Below are positions 32,663 through 43,618 of a stretch of 64,000 nucleotides of DNA, piece after piece (the stretch's first letter is position 1; each line of letters starts with the position of its first letter). The stretch lies in the NCBI GenBank assembly GCA_019637175.1, contig JAHBWD010000028.1, positions 1 to 64,000 on the forward strand. Reading direction: 5' to 3'. The notes under the pieces were generated by a model that saw only the letters and a program-made list of their open reading frames with translations, was not told where the DNA came from and made no database searches. Both the position numbers and the translations under genes were made by a program. Origin of the DNA: Labilithrix sp. (lineage in GTDB: Bacteria > Myxococcota_A > Polyangia > Polyangiales > Polyangiaceae).

Positions 32663-33154
32663 ATGAAGTACCGCTGCACGCTCTGCGAGGACGATCACGA
32701 GGGCATCCCCGATCTCGGAATGCACGCGCCCGATCCGTACCTCGAGGTCCCCGAGGCCGAGCGCGCCGAACGGACGACCTTCACGCTCGATCGATGCACC
32801 GTGCGCGATCCGGACGGAGAGATGCACTACTTCATCCGCGGCGTCATCGAGATCCCCATCCACGGCCACGACGACTTCTTCGGCCTCGGCGTCTGGGTCT
32901 CGCAGTCGCGCGCGAACTACGAGCGCTACGAGCGCGACGAGGAGATGAGCGACACCTTCGGCTGGCTCGTCAACGAGATCGCGCACTACACCGAGCCCAC
33001 GTGGCTCTTGAAGGTGCGCGTGTGCTTCCGCGACGGCGGGCGGCGTCCGCTCGTCGAGCTCGAGCCGACCGATCACCCGCTCGCGCTCGAGCAGCGAACC
33101 GGCGTCTCGCTCGATCGCGTTTGGGAGATCGTGCACAAGTACTTGCCGAACTGA
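32663..33154 (+). CDS. DUF2199-family protein
   Basis: A 163-residue protein that begins with a zinc-ribbon-like CTLCEDDHEG and continues with RCTVRDPDGEMHYFIRGVIEIPI and FGLGVWVS, characteristic of DUF2199. The segment VVELEPTDHPLALEQRTG (here PTDHPLALEQRTG) near the end is also typical. The function of the family is unknown. It is divergent from the AgmX-like gene and converges with the SGNH hydrolase gene, ending on the base before it. Confidence 0.88.
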   Translation: MKYRCTLCEDDHEGIPDLGMHAPDPYLEVPEAERAERTTFTLDRCTVRDPDGEMHYFIRGVIEIPIHGHDDFFGLGVWVSQSRANYERYERDEEMSDTFGWLVNEIAHYTEPTWLLKVRVCFRDGGRRPLVELEPTDHPLALEQRTGVSLDRVWEIVHKYLPN

Positions 33155-34063
33155 CTACCGCGCGAGCGAGGTCGCGCGGGCTTCGTCCCACGCGGCGCGA
33201 CGGAAGACGTCGAGCTCGGCGGGCGTCGTCGCCTCGCACGGTGGAGCCCAGCATCGCGACGGAGGCGTGAGCGTCGACGGCGTCGCCCCGGTGATCGCCG
33301 CGTAGATGACCATCGCCGAGATCACGCTCCCCTTCCAGCCGGGGTGGGAATGATCGGGGTGGTGAAGGACGATCGACGGCAGCTCCCTCCACACGCGGAG
33401 CCACGCGAGACCTCCTGCGGCGACGGTGACCGAGCGCTCCTTGCCGAGCGCGATCTGCGGCTCGGCCATCTCGACGAAGCCGTAGCGATCTTCGCGCTCG
33501 GCGTAGGGCGTCGCGTAGAGCACGGGCCGCGCGCCGGCCGCGCGCGCGGCGTCGATCATCAAGGTCGCGTACGTGACGAACTGCGTCTTCGGCGGCGGGA
33601 GCTCGACCAGATCGATCGACTCGGCGAGGACGACGACGTCGAACTTCGTCGCGGCGAGCACGGCCTCGAGCTTGCGCCCGCGCGCGTCGCCGTCGAGCCA
33701 GAGCCCACGGAGGTTCTGCCCGTTGCGGGTGAAGGGCTCGGCCGCGATCCGCGGACAGATCGCGGGCGCGCTCTGCGAGAGATCGCCGACGAGCTTGGGC
33801 AGGTCTTGGTAGTCGATCTGGCTGTTTCCGACGACGAGCGCGCGAAGCGTGCGGCCCTCCGGGCCGGTGCACGTACCGGCCGCGTCGAGGCGCGCCGTCA
33901 CCTCGCGCGCGGGGGCGCGATTGCGCGCAACGTCGAGGGCCTCGGGCTCATCGGAGCCGTCGTCGCGAGACCACACCGGCCAGGCGAGCGACGGACCGGC
34001 GTCGTCGCGCGAGCAGCTCGCCAGCGCGACGACCATGAAGCTCGAGAGCGCCCACGACCGCAT
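33155..34063 (-). CDS. SGNH-hydrolase-like lipoprotein
   Basis: A 302-residue lipoprotein (signal ending VVALASC). The N-terminal part of the mature protein contains LVVGNSQIDYQD, in which GNSQ is the block I nucleophile motif of SGNH hydrolases (Ser after GN). A later DHSHPGWKG gives the catalytic Asp and His. A probable block II GxxN reads RNGQN. It therefore probably hydrolyses an ester or deacetylates a glycan outside the cytoplasm. ATG 34063 is chosen from the signal peptide. It lies tail-to-tail with DUF2199. Confidence 0.8.
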   Translation of the reverse strand: MRSWALSSFMVVALASCSRDDAGPSLAWPVWSRDDGSDEPEALDVARNRAPAREVTARLDAAGTCTGPEGRTLRALVVGNSQIDYQDLPKLVGDLSQSAPAICPRIAAEPFTRNGQNLRGLWLDGDARGRKLEAVLAATKFDVVVLAESIDLVELPPPKTQFVTYATLMIDAARAAGARPVLYATPYAEREDRYGFVEMAEPQIALGKERSVTVAAGGLAWLRVWRELPSIVLHHPDHSHPGWKGSVISAMVIYAAITGATPSTLTPPSRCWAPPCEATTPAELDVFRRAAWDEARATSLAR

Positions 34064-34226
34064 GAACTCAACGTGGGGCCCGGAGATCGAGCGCGCGACC
34101 GGAGAAGGGTCGCTGCGACGCGCGCGATGCGGCAAATCTCGCTAAAATCGCGGCGAAGTCGCGCTGTCACTCGACGTCGCCCCGAAGCCCGCGTACGAGT
34201 GATGTCCCGAAAAACGGAGGAACACG

Positions 34227-34886
34227 ATGGGTCTGCAAATCAACGATACGGTTCCCGACTTCGAGGCCGAGACGACCGAGGGCACGATCCGCTTCCACGA
34301 GTGGATCGGAGACAAGTGGGCCGTCCTCTTCTCGCATCCGAAAGACTTCACGCCGGTGTGCACGACCGAGCTCGGCTACATGGCGAAGCTCAAGCCCGAG
34401 TTCGACAAGCGCAACGTGAAGATCATCGGCCTGTCGGTCGACTCGGTCGACAGCCACAAGCGCTGGTCGAAGGACATCGAAGAGACCCAGGGCACCGCGG
34501 TCAACTATCCGCTCATCGGCGATCCCGAGCTCAAGGTCGCCAAGGCCTTCGGCATGCTCCCCGCGAGCACGCCGGGCACCGCCGAGGGGCGCACGCCGGC
34601 CGACAACGCCACGGTGCGCACCGTCATCGTGATCGGTCCGGACAAGAAGGTGAAGCTCCTCATCTCCTACCCGATGACGACCGGCCGCAACTTCGACGAG
34701 GTGCTCCGCGTCGTCGACTCGATCCAGCTCACCGCGAAGCACAAGGTCGCGACGCCCGTGAACTGGAAGCAGGGCGACGACGTCATCATCGCCGGCTCGG
34801 TCTCCGACGACGACGCGAAGAAGATCTACCCCGACGGGTGGAAGTCGCCGAAGCCGTACCTCCGCATCGTTCCCCAGCCGCGCTGA
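34227..34886 (+). CDS. 1-Cys peroxiredoxin (Prx6 type)
   Basis: A 219-residue peroxiredoxin of the Prx6/1-Cys class. The peroxidatic Cys45 lies in HPKDFTPVCTTELG, and the C-terminal extension (about 160-219, including PVNWKQGDDVII and PDGWKSPKPYLR) is typical of the class. No resolving Cys is present. It reduces hydrogen and organic peroxides in the cytoplasm. The gene has an unusually good ribosome-binding site (CGGAGGAACACG) before ATG 34227, and a strong terminator follows it, so it is a single-gene, well-expressed unit. Confidence 0.95.
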   Translation: MGLQINDTVPDFEAETTEGTIRFHEWIGDKWAVLFSHPKDFTPVCTTELGYMAKLKPEFDKRNVKIIGLSVDSVDSHKRWSKDIEETQGTAVNYPLIGDPELKVAKAFGMLPASTPGTAEGRTPADNATVRTVIVIGPDKKVKLLISYPMTTGRNFDEVLRVVDSIQLTAKHKVATPVNWKQGDDVIIAGSVSDDDAKKIYPDGWKSPKPYLRIVPQPR

Positions 34887-34896
34887 GCGCGTCTTC

Positions 34897-34936
34897 GAGA
34901 GGCACGCCGTCTCGCGCGGCGTGCCTCTCTTCGTTT
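34897..34936 (+). terminator. Rho-independent terminator of the peroxiredoxin gene
   Basis: GAGAGGCACGCC (34897-34908) and GGCGTGCCTCTC (34918-34929) form a perfect 12-bp GC-rich stem with a 9-base loop, followed by TTCGTTT. It starts 11 bases after the peroxiredoxin stop. It is the clearest intrinsic terminator in the window. Confidence 0.8.
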
Positions 34937-34978
34937 CGAGCTCCACGACGACGACGAAGACGAAGGAAGAGAGGCCCG

Positions 34979-35692
34979 ATGGCGAGGCACCTCGACTGGG
35001 AAGGTTGCTTCAACGCCCGCGACCTCGGCGGCTTGAAAACGGCGGCGGGCGACGAGATCCGCCGCGGCGCCGCCGTCAGGGCCGACGCGCTCGACGCGCT
35101 CACGGCGCGAGGTTGGGAGGCGGTCGTCGCGCACGGCGTCACGACGATCATCGACCTTCGCAACGACGACGAGCTCGGCGCCGACGCCGCGCCGAGGCCC
35201 GAAGAGCTCACCACGCTCCGGATGCCGCTCGACCAAGTCGAAGACACCGAGTTCTGGGCGTACTGGAGCAGCGGCTGGCAGTTCGGCACGCCGCTCTACT
35301 ACGGTCCGCACATCGCGCGGTTCCCTCGACGGAGCGCCGGCGTGATCGCCGCGATCGCGCGCGCGGCGCCCGGAGGCGTCGTGGTGCATTGCGGCGTCGG
35401 GCGCGATCGCACCGGGCTCGTCACGATGCTCCTGCTCGCGCTGCTCGGCGTGAGCGTCGAAGAGATCGCCGCCGACTACGCGCTCAGCACCGCGCGCCTG
35501 CCACCGCTCTTCGCGCGTCGCGGCGAGCCCGATCAAGGACCGCTCATCGAGGCGTTCTTCGCCGAGCAGGCGACGTCGGCGTCGGCGGTGATCGCGAAGA
35601 CGCTCGCCGACCTCGACCACGAAGCGTGGATGCGCGACGGCGGGCTCACCGAAGACGATCTCGCGCGCCTACGCGCTCGACTCCTTCGCTGA
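34979..35692 (+). CDS. Tyrosine-protein phosphatase (PTP-like)
   Basis: A 237-residue protein with the dual-specificity/tyrosine phosphatase signature HCGVGRDRTG (HCx5R), and the N-terminal FNARDLGGL seen in bacterial members of the PF13350-type family. The conserved substrate loop TIIDLRNDDE precedes it. It can act on phosphotyrosine, phosphoinositides or related phospho-compounds. ATG 34979 has AAGGAAGAGAG upstream as ribosome-binding site. It ends 24 bases inside the convergent AAC(3)-like gene. Confidence 0.9.
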   Translation: MARHLDWEGCFNARDLGGLKTAAGDEIRRGAAVRADALDALTARGWEAVVAHGVTTIIDLRNDDELGADAAPRPEELTTLRMPLDQVEDTEFWAYWSSGWQFGTPLYYGPHIARFPRRSAGVIAAIARAAPGGVVVHCGVGRDRTGLVTMLLLALLGVSVEEIAADYALSTARLPPLFARRGEPDQGPLIEAFFAEQATSASAVIAKTLADLDHEAWMRDGGLTEDDLARLRARLLR

Positions 35693-36439
35693 CGCGCGCG
35701 CCGCATCGCACTCTTCGCATCGTTCACTGGGCGCGCAGAGGAACACGAACGGATCTTCCGCCAAGCGCGCGAGCGCGATCGCGACGATGTCGCGCGCGTC
35801 GGCGAGCTTCGCGAGGGCGCTCCCGACCGTCCCTTCGCGCTGGCGATCGCCGAGCCACGCGTCCATCTTGCGGAAGCCGCGACAGCAGTGATCGGTCTCG
35901 CCGATCATGACGCGCCGAGGCGCGCCGTCGATCGCGACGACGCAAGGATGCTCGATCCGATAGGGGACGCACGCGAGGCTCTCGGCGACGTGGAGCGTCG
36001 TGTCTTCGCCGTGGGTGACGCCGAGGAGCAGGATCTGCGCGCCGAGCTCGTACGCGCGGCCCGGCGGGCTCTCGATGCCGTGAGGCGGCTCGAGCGGCTG
36101 CGGCGCGCAAATGCGCTCGGCGAGCGGCCCTTCGGCGGCGAACGATCCGCCGGGGTGCGTGCTTCGCAGGACGCCGGGCTGACGCCAGAAGGTCTCCGCG
36201 GTGATCCCCATGTCGCACGTCGGCGTCGATCTCGGATCGAAGACGCTCTCGCCGTCGGTCATCGTCGGCATCACGAGCGTGCCGCTCGGCCCGATCGCGC
36301 CGCGGAGCGCGCCGATGAGCCCGCTGGGCCCTCCCTCCACCGGCCTCACCTCGCGAAACGACGTGTGCACGACGAGCACGCCGCCGGCGCGAACGCCGAG
36401 CGCCCGGAGCTGCACCTCGATCTCGCGAACGCTCGCCAC
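35669..36439 (-). CDS. AAC(3)-like aminoglycoside N-acetyltransferase family protein
   Basis: The 256-residue protein shows the antibiotic N-acetyltransferase (PF02522) pattern: GGVLVVHTSFREV with VEGGPSGLIGALRGAIG, GTLVMPTMT, and STHPGGSFAAEGPLA with the conserved His. The Cys-rich end (CEECDAARAS) is unusual. Chromosomal members often have uncertain substrates, so resistance to aminoglycosides is not assured. GTG 36439 is preceded by TATTCT with a six-base gap. Its 3' end overlaps the phosphatase gene by 24 bases. Confidence 0.88.
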   Translation of the reverse strand: MASVREIEVQLRALGVRAGGVLVVHTSFREVRPVEGGPSGLIGALRGAIGPSGTLVMPTMTDGESVFDPRSTPTCDMGITAETFWRQPGVLRSTHPGGSFAAEGPLAERICAPQPLEPPHGIESPPGRAYELGAQILLLGVTHGEDTTLHVAESLACVPYRIEHPCVVAIDGAPRRVMIGETDHCCRGFRKMDAWLGDRQREGTVGSALAKLADARDIVAIALARLAEDPFVFLCAPSERCEECDAARASAKESSA

Positions 36440-36443
36440 GCCG

Positions 36444-37436
36444 TCAGAATACCGACATCGAGACGAGGCGCGCGTGGACGACGCGCTTGGGCTTGGCGCC
36501 GACGTCTGCGAGATCGAAGCGTGAGAGCGTGTACGTCTGCACGACGTCGGACGTGCCTCCGCCGGGGACGTTCGGGTTGATCACGACCTTGCTCTCCTCG
36601 AGCGTCGGGCGCACCGGAGCGTTGCTCCCGCTCGGCAGCAAGACGTCCGACTCGACGTAGATCTTCAGCTCCGCGCCCTTGCCGGCGCCGCGGAGCGTGA
36701 GCTTCGCGGCCGCGAGCGCGCGGGCGGCGCGATCGCGCGCGTCGACCCACCCGGCCTCGCCCCCCGTCGACGCCACGAGGCGAAGGCTCACGACGACGCC
36801 GCTTCCGTCGACGACGGCGAGGAACGTCGCGTTGCCGCGCTCCGGTGCGAGACCGCCTCGCGCGGCGTCACGGATCGCGGTGAGCACCGGCCCTTCGGGC
36901 CCGAGCCCGAGCTCGGCGTCCCGGCCCGCAGCACCTTGACGAAGCGAATGCTCGACGGATCGCTTCGCCTCCGCGGGCGTCGGCGCCTCCGGCGCCGCGG
37001 AACGAAATCCCGTCGACGACGCGCGCGACCGCTCCGCGCTCGCGCCGATCGCGAGCGAATCGAGGCGCAGATCGGCGCTGCCGGCGGGCGACGGCGCGAA
37101 GAGCATCACGGGCGCGCTGCTCCCGATCGAAGGCGCGCTCGTCTCGACCGGAGCTTCGCGGGTCGTTGGCCGAGAGGGGCCGCCAGCGACCGACGCGCGC
37201 AGCGGCTCGTTCGGCGACGAGGCTCCCGCGGACGGCTCCGCGGGCCGCTCCACGAGAGGCGTCACCTCCGCCGGATCGACGTCCAGCGTCGCCTCGACGG
37301 CGATCTCTTCCACCGGCGTGCTCACTCGCCCGATCGTCGGTCGCGTCACGCCGAAGACGACGGCCCCGTGGATGACGACGGCCGCCACCGCGACGACGAG
37401 GGCACGGCGTCGCTCGCTGTCCCGTCGGAAGGTCAT
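36444..37436 (-). CDS. TonB-like periplasm-spanning protein
   Basis: A 330-residue protein with a basic N-terminus, one membrane helix (about 14-30) and a long Ala/Pro/Ser/Glu-rich periplasmic linker. The C-terminal domain (about 190-330) begins GPVLTAIRDAARGG and has FLAVVDGSGVVVSLRLVASTGG. The topology and linker resemble TonB and TolA proteins. The end has a different beta-domain from classic TonB. It may couple inner-membrane energy to an outer-membrane receptor or span the envelope; this is inference. No ExbB/ExbD genes are nearby. Confidence 0.7.
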   Translation of the reverse strand: MTFRRDSERRRALVVAVAAVVIHGAVVFGVTRPTIGRVSTPVEEIAVEATLDVDPAEVTPLVERPAEPSAGASSPNEPLRASVAGGPSRPTTREAPVETSAPSIGSSAPVMLFAPSPAGSADLRLDSLAIGASAERSRASSTGFRSAAPEAPTPAEAKRSVEHSLRQGAAGRDAELGLGPEGPVLTAIRDAARGGLAPERGNATFLAVVDGSGVVVSLRLVASTGGEAGWVDARDRAARALAAAKLTLRGAGKGAELKIYVESDVLLPSGSNAPVRPTLEESKVVINPNVPGGGTSDVVQTYTLSRFDLADVGAKPKRVVHARLVSMSVF

Positions 37437-37656
37437 TCGATGCAGGCCGGTTGGATGCAGGCAGTGCGGCGCGCGTTCAAGCAAGGCGCGTGCTAGCGAA
37501 GTTTCCCCTCGTTTTCAGCGTCGAGACGCCGCCTCGTGAACGGACGTTGACCCGACAATGTGCGCGCCGAAGCGAGTCGCGCCGCCTTTCGGACCATTCG
37601 CCCCCTTCGATCGTCCAACCGGAACGGAAGAGTGGTCATCGGTGTCACTTGTCCTT

Positions 37657-39075
<1,419 letters not shown>

Positions 39076-39079
39076 AGCC

Positions 39080-40621
39080 ATGACGAAGCGATCGTGGCCG
39101 AAGCGCGCGTTCCGCATCGCGACCCTCGTCGCGCCGACGTGGCTCGCCTGGGCGGTCGCCTTCTCCGCGCCGCCCTCGAGCGGGCTCTTCCACGCGGTGA
39201 CGTGGGCGCTCGCGCCGCTCTGGGCGCTCATCGCGCTCGTGCTCGTCGTTCGCGCGTTCGTGCTCTTCTTCGCCGGCGAGCGCGACGCGCTCGCGCAGGT
39301 CGACGTGCTCACCGGCGGCGGCAGCGCGCTCGCCTGGCTCTCGTCGGTCGCGATCATGAGCGCCGTCTGGCTCGGATGGCCGAGCCTCGCCGTCGTGGGC
39401 CTGTTCGGAACGGCGATCTTCCACGTCGTCGTGCTCCTCACGTTCTTCGCCGCGCGCGGCGTCGATCCGGTGAACGGCGCTTCGATCACGCGCCGCTTCT
39501 CGCCCGAGGTCGTCACCGAGGGCGACGGCGTGATCGAGGAGCTCCGGTTCGCCGGCGCGCGCATCCCGATCGGCTTCCGCCTGTTCGCGAGCGGGCGCGT
39601 CGGCCCGCGATGGGCGACGAGCCGCCACGTCCTCGAGGCCGCCGAGTCGGGCGCCGAGGTCGTCGTCGAGAGCGAGATCGGGCCCGCCGTCCGCGGCGAG
39701 CACGAGGCCGAGCTCGTCGAGGTCTGGCTCGAGGACATCTTCGGCCTCTGCCGATCGATGCGCGCGCGCGTCGCGCCCGCGCGCATGAGCGTCTTGCCGC
39801 GCGGCGTCGTCGCGGAGAAGACGGCGCCGCTCTTGGATCGTGGCCAAGGGCCTCGCGCGCCTCGCGCCGCGACTCGCCTCCCGACCGAAGGGAGCTTCCA
39901 CCTCCGCGAGTACGAGCCAGGCGACGACGTTCGCCGCATCCACTGGGTCCGCTCGCTCGCGGCCGGCGAGCTCGTCGTCCGCCTCCCCGACGAGATCCCG
40001 CCCGATCGGCCGCACGTGCGCCTCGTGCTCGACACTTACTTCCCCGAGGCGCACGCCTTCGCGTGCGAGACGCCGGGCGAGCAGCTCGACTGGCTCGTCA
40101 ACGTGTGGCTCGCCGTGGGCCGCTCGCTCGTCGAGTCGGGCGCGCGCGTCACGCTGGTGACGGCGATCGCGAGCGGCGCGAACGTCGAGCCGATCCGGCG
40201 CGAGCTCACGCGCGCTCCGACGTCGATCGACGCCGCGCGCCGCATCGCCGCGAAGGTGACGTGGCAGGGCCGGCTCCTCGTGAGCCAGCTCCTCACCGAC
40301 GAAGCGACGCTCGTCGTCTCGCGCGCGGTGGTCGCGACGCCGCCGGAGAACGCAAACGTTCGCTGGATCGTGGCGATGCCCACGAACACCACCGAGCAGC
40401 GCTGGACGCTCCCATCGGAGGTGCGCTTCGCCTTCCCCATGGGCTCTTCGGAGAACCGCTGGTCGGAGCGACGGCGCGAGGTCGAACGCATCGCGACCGC
40501 GCGGCGCGATCACACGCGCGCGCTCGTCGCGATGCGCACCGACATCGCGAGGCCGCCGCCGGGGAGCTTCCTCGCGACCCCGACGGCGCAGGGCACCGTC
40601 CGCCTGGAGGAGATCCGATGA
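39080..40621 (+). CDS. DUF58-domain membrane protein
   Basis: A 513-residue protein with about four membrane helices in the first 140 residues and a C-terminal cytoplasmic domain. The DUF58 motif EYEPGDDVRRIHWVRSLA is seen in the middle, followed by a von Willebrand A-like end. It is the usual second gene in MoxR-DUF58-transglutaminase-like operons, which assemble or control envelope-associated complexes. It starts five bases after the MoxR stop and overlaps the next gene as ATGA, so the three proteins are probably made in fixed proportion. Confidence 0.92.
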   Translation: MTKRSWPKRAFRIATLVAPTWLAWAVAFSAPPSSGLFHAVTWALAPLWALIALVLVVRAFVLFFAGERDALAQVDVLTGGGSALAWLSSVAIMSAVWLGWPSLAVVGLFGTAIFHVVVLLTFFAARGVDPVNGASITRRFSPEVVTEGDGVIEELRFAGARIPIGFRLFASGRVGPRWATSRHVLEAAESGAEVVVESEIGPAVRGEHEAELVEVWLEDIFGLCRSMRARVAPARMSVLPRGVVAEKTAPLLDRGQGPRAPRAATRLPTEGSFHLREYEPGDDVRRIHWVRSLAAGELVVRLPDEIPPDRPHVRLVLDTYFPEAHAFACETPGEQLDWLVNVWLAVGRSLVESGARVTLVTAIASGANVEPIRRELTRAPTSIDAARRIAAKVTWQGRLLVSQLLTDEATLVVSRAVVATPPENANVRWIVAMPTNTTEQRWTLPSEVRFAFPMGSSENRWSERRREVERIATARRDHTRALVAMRTDIARPPPGSFLATPTAQGTVRLEEIR

Positions 40622-42189
40622 CGCCGCGCGCCTCCGGCACCGCGCCGCTCGTCTACTGGCTGCTCGTCATGTGCGGGCTCACAGGCGTCACGTTCTTGCG
40701 CCTCGACGAGCCGACCGGCCTCCCGCCGCTCTGGATCGGCACGATCCTCGGGGTCGCGCTCGGACAGATCGTCGCTCACCTGCGCGTGCGTCTCTGGGTG
40801 CTCGGCGTGCTCGCGATGGCGTGCGCGTGGGTCGGGCCCTTCGCCGTCTTCCTCGCGTACGGCGCGTTCGGGTCGACGACCGATACGTTCTTGCTCGCGT
40901 TCTTCCCGGCGGCGATCTGCGGCTACCTCTCGCTGTCCGAGCGCGCAGGGCTCGTCGCGTTCTGGTACCCGGCGGTGCTGTGGGTCGTCGCGATCCTCGA
41001 CGGGCCCAAGCCCGGCAGCTTCGACGCGCGCTCGTCGCTCCCGATGCTCGTGGGTCTCGCGGCGCTCTTCGTCGCGTTCCTGCGCGCACGAGAGACACGA
41101 CGCGCGGAGATCTGGCGCACGCACGGCATGCCTCGCCTCGCGACGCCGGTCTCGCGCACGGTGCTGCGCGCCTCGCCCCTCCGCGCGACCTCGCAGCTCG
41201 CGTGGACGGCGATCGTCGCCTCCTTCGCGCTCGTGATCGCGGCGTGGATCGCGCCGCATCTGTGGAGAAAGGAGCACGCGAAGCACGAGGCGCTGCGGGC
41301 CGCGCGCGTGGCGAGCGTCGCGCAGCGCGAAGCGGCGGGCGGCTTGCCTTGCTGCCCTCGAGTGCCGGCCGAGCACGATCGCGCGCGCGTGCGCGAGTAC
41401 CTCCCGCTCCGCGCGAACGAGGAGCAGACGCGCGATCTCTCTCTGGTTTGCATGACGTGCGCCGACGAGAGCAGCGCGACCGGAGAACGCGAGATCGGCG
41501 GCGCGGGACCGAGCGACGAGCCCGCGACCACCGCGACGGCGGCGACCGAGACCGCGCAGGCCGACGACTGGAGGCCTTCGCCCTCACCGCCGGCTGCCGC
41601 GTGGGACGCGCCGGTGCTTCCGGTGCCTCCGCAGCCGGTCGCGCCGCAGGCTTCGCCGAACCCCCAACCGGACGCGCCGGCGACGACGCCTGCGCCGATC
41701 GCGAAGGCGCCCGACGCGCCGAGCGCGCCGATCCCGACCGCGATCGTTCTGGCGCCGTCGGCCCCGCCGCTCGACGCCGGCGCGCCCGGCCGTCTCGCGC
41801 TCGCGTTGTGCGTGTCCGCGATGGGGCTCCACGTGATGATGCGCGCTCTGCGCAGGCAGCTCACGCTGCGCCACCTGACCCGCCCGTTCTGGCGCGAGAC
41901 GATCGACCAGCGCATCTCGAACCACTGGCAGCGGATCCTCATCGGGCTCCGCGACGCCGGCGTCCGACCGGGGCGCGACGAGCAACCGCTCGCGCTCGCG
42001 CGCCGCGTGGGCATCGACGGCATGTCGACCTGCGCGACCATCCTCGAGCGCGTGCGTCACGGCGTGCGCGTCGAGGAGAGCGATCTCGACGAGATGGGAG
42101 CGACGGCGACGGCGGTCTACGACGCCGCGCGACGCCGCGCCGGTCTCCCCGCTCGCCTCGCCGCCGTGCTCCGCTGGCCGCTCGCGTAG
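40618..42189 (+). CDS. TgpA-like membrane protein lacking a recognisable transglutaminase domain
   Basis: A 523-residue protein with six or so N-terminal membrane helices, like the DUF3488 part of TgpA, a soluble middle, one further membrane helix (about 400-420), and a C-terminal cytoplasmic tail of DUF4129 type. In TgpA the middle would hold a transglutaminase with Cys-His-Asp; here a cysteine-containing stretch (GLPCCPRVP, CMTCADES) followed by a long Pro/Ala linker is seen instead, without the usual catalytic His and Asp blocks. The gene overlaps DUF58 by four bases. It may act as a scaffold or receptor in the MoxR-DUF58 complex. Confidence 0.8.
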   Translation: MTPRASGTAPLVYWLLVMCGLTGVTFLRLDEPTGLPPLWIGTILGVALGQIVAHLRVRLWVLGVLAMACAWVGPFAVFLAYGAFGSTTDTFLLAFFPAAICGYLSLSERAGLVAFWYPAVLWVVAILDGPKPGSFDARSSLPMLVGLAALFVAFLRARETRRAEIWRTHGMPRLATPVSRTVLRASPLRATSQLAWTAIVASFALVIAAWIAPHLWRKEHAKHEALRAARVASVAQREAAGGLPCCPRVPAEHDRARVREYLPLRANEEQTRDLSLVCMTCADESSATGEREIGGAGPSDEPATTATAATETAQADDWRPSPSPPAAAWDAPVLPVPPQPVAPQASPNPQPDAPATTPAPIAKAPDAPSAPIPTAIVLAPSAPPLDAGAPGRLALALCVSAMGLHVMMRALRRQLTLRHLTRPFWRETIDQRISNHWQRILIGLRDAGVRPGRDEQPLALARRVGIDGMSTCATILERVRHGVRVEESDLDEMGATATAVYDAARRRAGLPARLAAVLRWPLA

Positions 42190-42203
42190 CGAGCCGATCG
42201 CGA

Positions 42204-42806
42204 TCAGCGAAGGCACGCGAGCGGCGGCACCATCACGTCGGCTTCGGTGGAGCGGATCCACTCGATGTCGACGCGCCGCCCGGGCTCGAGATCGATCACG
42301 CGAAACGCGGAGACGAAGCGACCGGCGCCGTCGACCGAGCGCACGAAGTACGTGTGATCGAGGTGCGCCTGGATGGCGTCGTGCTCGCCCCACTGGCCGA
42401 CGGGGTGCTCGCTCGGATCGACCGTGCGCGGCACGTCGCGGAGCGCGATCTTGCCGAGATCGACGATGAACGACCGGTCGTCGGTGATCATGTTCACGAT
42501 GAAGAGGTTGCCCGCGTACTGGACGTCGAACTCGTTGCGGGTGAGCTCGGCGTCCTGCGACGCGTATTCGAAGCTGAACGACGAAGAGGCGTAGTCGTCG
42601 TGACCGCGCCGGCTCGTCATCGACGCGCGGCCGTAGAGGTAGGCGCAAGGCGCCGTGTCTCGGCCTGCGCCCGCCGAGACCGGCGCGCCTTCGGAGGCGC
42701 TTCCGTTCGAGGGGTCGCGCGCGAGGTCGGGGGCGTCGCCGACCACGCCGCCGCAGGCGGTCGCGAAGAGGGCGGAAGCAAAGAACGTGATCGCAAAGAA
42801 TTTCAT
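42204..42806 (-). CDS. Secreted lipoprotein of unknown function
   Basis: A 200-residue lipoprotein (signal FASALFATAC, Cys18). The mature part has a linker with Ser/Ala/Gly, then a beta-rich domain with SSSFSFEYASQDAE and NLFIVNMITDDRSF. No family is recognised. A good ribosome-binding site (AGGAGAACACCCC) precedes ATG 42806. It converges with the TgpA-like gene (14 bp apart). Confidence 0.8.
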   Translation of the reverse strand: MKFFAITFFASALFATACGGVVGDAPDLARDPSNGSASEGAPVSAGAGRDTAPCAYLYGRASMTSRRGHDDYASSSFSFEYASQDAELTRNEFDVQYAGNLFIVNMITDDRSFIVDLGKIALRDVPRTVDPSEHPVGQWGEHDAIQAHLDHTYFVRSVDGAGRFVSAFRVIDLEPGRRVDIEWIRSTEADVMVPPLACLR

Positions 42807-42919
42807 GGGGTGTTCTCCTGGTCATCCCCTTCTTTGCCGTCCGGCCGAGGTCCTTTAAGAAAAACCGCACGCGCGCGAGCGGCATCGAAGGCCGACGCGG
42901 GTGAGTCCAAGGAGTCGAA

Positions 42920-43609
42920 ATGTCGAAGACGATCATCGTGGGCGGCTTTGGGCCGGGGATTTCGAACGCCGTCGCGGAGAGGTTCGGCGCCGAAGGATTC
43001 TCGGTGGCGCTCGTCGCGCGCAACGAAGGCCGCCTCGCGGCCGGGGTGAGCGCGCTCGCGTCGAAGGGGGTGAAGGCGGCGGCGTTCCCCACCGATCTAG
43101 GCGACGTCACCGCGGTGCGCGCGCTCGTCGCGAACGTCCGCGAGAAGCTCGGTCCGATCACGGTGCTTCACTGGAACGCCTACCCCGTCACGGCGGGCGA
43201 TCTGCTCACCGCAGACCCTGCCGCTCTCCACAGCGCGTTCGATCTCGCGGTCGGCGGGCTCGTCGCCGCCGTGCAGGCGTCGCTCGCCGATCTGCGCAGC
43301 GGTAAGGACACCGCGATCCTCGTCACGAACGGCGGCCTCGGCTACTTCGATCCCGCGGTCGACGCGATGGCCGCGCAGTACGACCTGATGGGCATCGCCG
43401 TCGGCAACGCCGCGAAGCACAAGACCGTGGGCCTCCTCGCGCAGAAGCTGAAGGGCGACGGGATCTACGTCGGTGAGATCATGGTCACCGGTGCGGTGAA
43501 AGGCACCGCGTTCGACACCGGCAGCGCGACGCTCGATCCAAAAGACATCGCCCAGAAATTCTGGGACCTCTATCGCGCGCGCAGCGAGACGTACGCGAAG
43601 GTCGGCTAG
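42920..43609 (+). CDS. Short-chain dehydrogenase/reductase-like protein with altered active site
   Basis: A 229-residue classical-SDR-like protein. The nucleotide motif reads GGFGPGISNAVAERFG, and later FPTDLGDV and ILVTNGG fit the fold. The usual YxxxK is replaced: the region reads AVGNAAKHKTVGLL, which keeps the Lys but not the Tyr. It may bind a nucleotide without acting as a dehydrogenase, or use another residue. A ribosome-binding site (CAAGGAGTCGAA) precedes ATG 42920. It is divergent from the lipoprotein gene. Confidence 0.88.
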   Translation: MSKTIIVGGFGPGISNAVAERFGAEGFSVALVARNEGRLAAGVSALASKGVKAAAFPTDLGDVTAVRALVANVREKLGPITVLHWNAYPVTAGDLLTADPAALHSAFDLAVGGLVAAVQASLADLRSGKDTAILVTNGGLGYFDPAVDAMAAQYDLMGIAVGNAAKHKTVGLLAQKLKGDGIYVGEIMVTGAVKGTAFDTGSATLDPKDIAQKFWDLYRARSETYAKVG

Positions 43610-43618
43610 ACTCTCTCT